From the NCBI GenBank assembly GCA_007127625.1, contig SKYZ01000395.1:1-15071 (forward strand): a stretch of DNA of 15,071 bases. Direction: 5' to 3'. The position numbers were made by a program, and so were the translations under genes. The DNA comes from Aquisalimonas sp. GTDB lineage: Bacteria; Pseudomonadota; Gammaproteobacteria; Nitrococcales; Aquisalimonadaceae. The notes under the pieces were generated by a model, which saw nothing but the letters and a program-made list of their open reading frames with translations, did not search any database and was not told the origin of the DNA. Below are positions 12,793 through 15,071 of the stretch, one piece after another; positions within the stretch are counted from its first letter, which is position 1, and every line of letters starts with the position of its first letter.

Positions 12793-12834
12793 TGGGAATA
12801 TTTTTAATTAGGAATATTGCTTAGTTTCTAGATC
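12793..12834 (-). promoter_or_regulatory. AT-rich region with a direct repeat upstream of the helical protein
   Basis: This stretch is far more AT-rich than its surroundings. GGAATATT occurs twice (12795-12802 and 12811-12818), 16 bases apart start to start. It lies 50-90 bases upstream of ATG 12744 and may be an UP element or regulator site; a weak TTGATT with GATAGG follows closer to the gene. Confidence 0.35.
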
Positions 12835-12872
12835 AAAAAAAGGGACAAAGGCTCACAGATGAAGCCAAGCCC
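12835..12872 (-). terminator. Probable terminator of the exported coiled-coil protein gene
   Basis: On the minus strand GGG and GGCT pair with AGCC and CCC around a 9-base loop with an internal bulge, followed directly by seven T. A larger inverted repeat (AGCCAAG/CTTGGCT, 12863-12911) lies just before it. Confidence 0.4.
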
Positions 12873-12926
12873 AATCACCAAGAGTCCTCCAGGAGACCAA
12901 GACTTGGCTCATGGCCACGTAATCAA

Positions 12927-13304
12927 TCAACCGCCAAGATGGCGAACATCCACTTCCTCACCGAGCATTTCAAACTTCCGGTAGCCGGCATCGATGCTGG
13001 ACTGGTCTTCCTCGATCAGGCCGTTCACCTTGTCATGCAAAGCGTCGATCATGCGGATCATGATCTTGTTCTGCTCGGCCATGACCAGTGCCGTCTCGTG
13101 CAACACCATGCCGTACTCGCTGCTTGATGCGGCCTCGAGCTTGTCGAGCTGCGCCTGGAGATCGTTGAGCATCACTCCATAGGTCGTTCCTTCCAGATTC
13201 GGCAACCTTTCCTCCGCCGAAGCCGAAGCCGGCAGGAGCAGTGCCCCTGCGACAAGAGCGGCCGATGCGATTCCCCATAAGCCTGTCTGTTTTTTACCAA
13301 TCAT
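12927..13304 (-). CDS. Exported small coiled-coil-like protein
   Basis: A 125-residue protein with a clear signal peptide: MIGKKQ, a hydrophobic core, and a likely cut after LLPASASA before EERLP. The mature part is mainly helical with heptad-like stretches (LNDLQAQLDKLEAA and NKIMIRMIDALHDKVNGLIEED), so a periplasmic coiled coil is likely. No family is recognised. The start is well supported by GGGAGGT 8 bases upstream; the frame extends further up but without support. A good -35/-10 pair (13335-13363) precedes it, and the pair of hairpins downstream of its stop suggest it is transcribed alone. Confidence 0.75.
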   Translation of the reverse strand: MIGKKQTGLWGIASAALVAGALLLPASASAEERLPNLEGTTYGVMLNDLQAQLDKLEAASSSEYGMVLHETALVMAEQNKIMIRMIDALHDKVNGLIEEDQSSIDAGYRKFEMLGEEVDVRHLGG

Positions 13305-13334
13305 TTGAACTACCTCCCTTGGATTCGCACTTTC

Positions 13335-13363
13335 ACTATAGAAACCGCCATCACCAGCCACAA
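13335..13363 (-). promoter_or_regulatory. Promoter of the exported coiled-coil protein gene
   Basis: On the minus strand TTGTGG (-35) and TATAGT (-10, 5 of 6 matches) are separated by exactly 17 bases. The expected start of transcription is about 24 bases before the ATG at 13304. Confidence 0.6.
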
Positions 13364-13536
13364 TGTGGAAACTACGCAGCCCCGCGCTCCCGGGGATGAG
13401 GGCATAATTCGGCTTTCCCCTTCAAAGCAAAGGGATACTCATTACGCAAAACCTCTAATGGGACCGAAAGGCGAGACCATGAGAGGGTGCCGCCGACACG
13501 CTACCCACCAGGCGACGCTGAAAACTGGAGAGATAA

Positions 13537-14412
13537 ATGCAGCGAACAGGCACCTGTATCAAGACCCTGACCACGGCCGCGGCCCTGACCGCGCTGGCAC
13601 CGCTTGCCACGGCCAACGCCGCCGAGACGATCGAGGAAGTCTATTCGGACTACCAAGTGCTCCTGGACCGCCACCTCGTCACGAAAGATCTGCCCGGTGA
13701 CGGCCTCGTCTCGGCGTTCGACTACCAGGCAGCGCTGGAACGCGACGACACAAGCGAACTACTTCAACGGCAACGGGAAGCACTGGCGCAGTTCGACACG
13801 GCCGCCATGGACAGCCGCGAAGAAGGGAACGCATTCTGGCTCAATGCCTACAATTTCTTCATGATCGCTCATCTGCTCGAGGAACGCCCTGACGGCAACC
13901 TGGTCGACTCCGTCTGGGACTACGGCGGCCGCTACAACCCGTTCCGTGCCAGTGTCTTCGAGCGCGAGCTGTTCGAAGTGGATGGCGAGGAGCACAGCCT
14001 GAGCGGGATCGAGAAGGGCATTCTCCTTGGCGATACATACTGGGAGAAGGGCTGGGCCGAGGCCCGTGTGCACTTCGCCGTAAACTGTGCCTCGGTGGGG
14101 TGCCCGCCCCTGCGCAGCGAGGTCTACACGCCGGAGAACGTGGACGACTACCTGACCGAGAACACGCGCCGCGCGTTCAACACCGAACGGCAACTCCACG
14201 TTGACGGCAACACACTCCATCTGTCCGAGTTGTTCGACTGGTACGAGGAAGACTACGTACGCGAGGAAGGCTCGGTGCGCTCCTTCATCAAGGCATACGC
14301 GGCCCCTGAGGTCACCGAGGCTGTCGAGGGCACTGACCGGATCCGGTTCATCGACTATGACTGGACGCTGAACGCACCGGAGAACTTCCCCGAACTTCAG
14401 GACAGTGACTGA
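13537..14412 (+). CDS. Exported DUF547-family protein
   Basis: A 291-residue protein. Residues 1-29 are a signal peptide ending ATANA before AETIEEV. The rest matches DUF547: NAFWLNAYNFFMI (98-110), the RYNPFRASVFERELFEVDG region, LSGIEKGIL, and the hallmark VHFAVNCASVGCPPLR (178-193) with H179 and the cysteines C184 and C189. The fold resembles papain-like or transglutaminase-type domains, and the His and Cys could form an active site, but the reaction is unknown. GGAGA lies 5 bases before the ATG. The glutamate-synthase fragment begins at or just after its stop. Confidence 0.9.
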   Translation: MQRTGTCIKTLTTAAALTALAPLATANAAETIEEVYSDYQVLLDRHLVTKDLPGDGLVSAFDYQAALERDDTSELLQRQREALAQFDTAAMDSREEGNAFWLNAYNFFMIAHLLEERPDGNLVDSVWDYGGRYNPFRASVFERELFEVDGEEHSLSGIEKGILLGDTYWEKGWAEARVHFAVNCASVGCPPLRSEVYTPENVDDYLTENTRRAFNTERQLHVDGNTLHLSELFDWYEEDYVREEGSVRSFIKAYAAPEVTEAVEGTDRIRFIDYDWTLNAPENFPELQDSD

Positions 14413-15071
14413 GGGCACCGCTGCAAGACCGCGGCCGCCCAGCCGGATGATCGAGATCAAGCTCTTCCAGGGGGCCAAACCCGGCCATGGCGGCATCTTG
14501 CCGGCCGCGAAGGTGAATGCTGAAATCGCTGAAGCCAGGGGCGTGCCCATCGGCCAGGACGTGATCTCCCCCGCCGCACATTCAGCCTTTCACACGCCGC
14601 TGGAGTTGATCGATTTCGTCGGACAACTCCGGGAACTGTCCGGTGGCAAACCCGTGGGCATCAAGCTCGCCATCGGCCACGCGTGGGAGTGGTTCGCCAT
14701 CGTCAAGGCCATGCTCCAGCGTGATCGCGTTGTAGATTTCGTCGTGGTTGATGGCGGCGAGGGCGGAACCGGAGCGGTCCCCCTGGAACTCGTCAACCGC
14801 CTGGGCATGCCCATGGATGATGCGTTACGCCTTGTCCATAACACCCTGGTGGGTGCCGGGCTGCGCGACCGTGTCCGGGTCGCCTGCGCCGGCAAGATCA
14901 CCTCCGCGTTCAAGATCGCCCGCTGCATGGCACTGGGCGCGGACTGGTGCAATGCCGGGCGTGGCTTCATGTTCTCCCTGGGATGCATCCAGTCCCTCAG
15001 CTGCCATACCGACAAATGCCCCACGGGTGTCGCGACCCAGGATCCGGGGCGCAACCGGTCCCTGGATGTCA
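14405..15071 (+). CDS. Glutamate synthase-type FMN-domain protein lacking its N-terminal half (runs off window)
   Basis: The translated segment begins near MIEIKLFQGAKPGHGG and continues with GVPIGQDVISPAAHS, DFVVVDGGEGGTG, HNTLVGAGLRDRVRV, ADWCNAGRGFMFSLG and CIQSLSCHTDKCPTG. These match the second half of the FMN-binding TIM barrel of glutamate synthase and the Cys motif (C-x5-C-x4-C) for a 3Fe-4S cluster. Usual stand-alone family members are about 500 residues; about 200 N-terminal residues, including the first barrel strands, are absent because the intact DUF547 gene sits there. The start is GTG 14405 (overlapping the DUF547 stop by 8 bases) or ATG 14447. It is either a truncated, probably inactive gene or part of a rearranged one. 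The 3' end lies outside the window. Confidence 0.7.
   Translation, partial: MTEGTAARPRPPSRMIEIKLFQGAKPGHGGILPAAKVNAEIAEARGVPIGQDVISPAAHSAFHTPLELIDFVGQLRELSGGKPVGIKLAIGHAWEWFAIVKAMLQRDRVVDFVVVDGGEGGTGAVPLELVNRLGMPMDDALRLVHNTLVGAGLRDRVRVACAGKITSAFKIARCMALGADWCNAGRGFMFSLGCIQSLSCHTDKCPTGVATQDPGRNRSLDV

Overview
The window reads as chromosomal DNA of a GC-rich gammaproteobacterium. The gene content (Suf Fe-S regulator, fused SpmA/SpmB, periplasmic rhodanese, DUF547 protein) and the acidic proteins suggest a halophilic or haloalkaliphilic sulfur-metabolising lineage such as Ectothiorhodospiraceae. That placement is inference; the sequence alone does not fix it.

Layout. 1-528 (minus): the first codons of sufB preceded by an Rrf2/IscR-type regulator with a palindrome just upstream of its start. 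622-3667: an exported SH3-domain protein, a fused SpmA-SpmB membrane protein, a small membrane-anchored protein and a Tat-type thioredoxin-fold protein. 3970-8461: the central locus. It holds a DoxX membrane protein, then two 98-residue proteins (A on plus, B on minus, convergent) ending in long Glu-Gly/Glu-Ala repeats, then a divergent 821-residue protein, then a VTT/DedA membrane protein overlapping it by ATGA. The 821-residue protein has a tubulin-tyrosine-ligase-like (TTLL) ATP-grasp domain, a PqqD-like segment (RiPP recognition element) and a degenerate HPr-kinase-like region. 8607-11527: a periplasmic rhodanese behind a strong sigma70-type promoter, a DinB-superfamily protein, a lone GAF protein and a small membrane protein. 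11578-12246 (minus): a c-type cytochrome with the same N-terminal segment as A and B and an (EAEG)n linker before the heme domain. 12385-13304 (minus): two small hypothetical proteins. 13537-15071: an exported DUF547 protein and a glutamate-synthase FMN-domain gene lacking its N-terminal half, running off the window.

Main hypothesis: the TTLL-like enzyme, A, B and the cytochrome form an undescribed peptide-modification system. Eukaryotic TTLL enzymes add Glu, Gly or Tyr to the Glu/Gly-rich C-terminal tails of tubulin. Here a bacterial relative with the key ATP-grasp residues sits beside proteins whose tails are almost pure alternating Glu and Gly/Ala. All three candidate substrates share an N-terminal T-L-[ST]-K-G-x3-[ST]-A-P-L motif followed by a hydrophobic export-like segment, and the enzyme carries a PqqD-like domain, the fold that binds leader peptides in RiPP pathways. 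The proposed order is leader recognition and tail modification in the cytoplasm, then export of the anionic proteins to the membrane or periplasm. The enzyme family, tails and shared leader are visible in the sequence; the enzyme-substrate link and the chemistry are inference.
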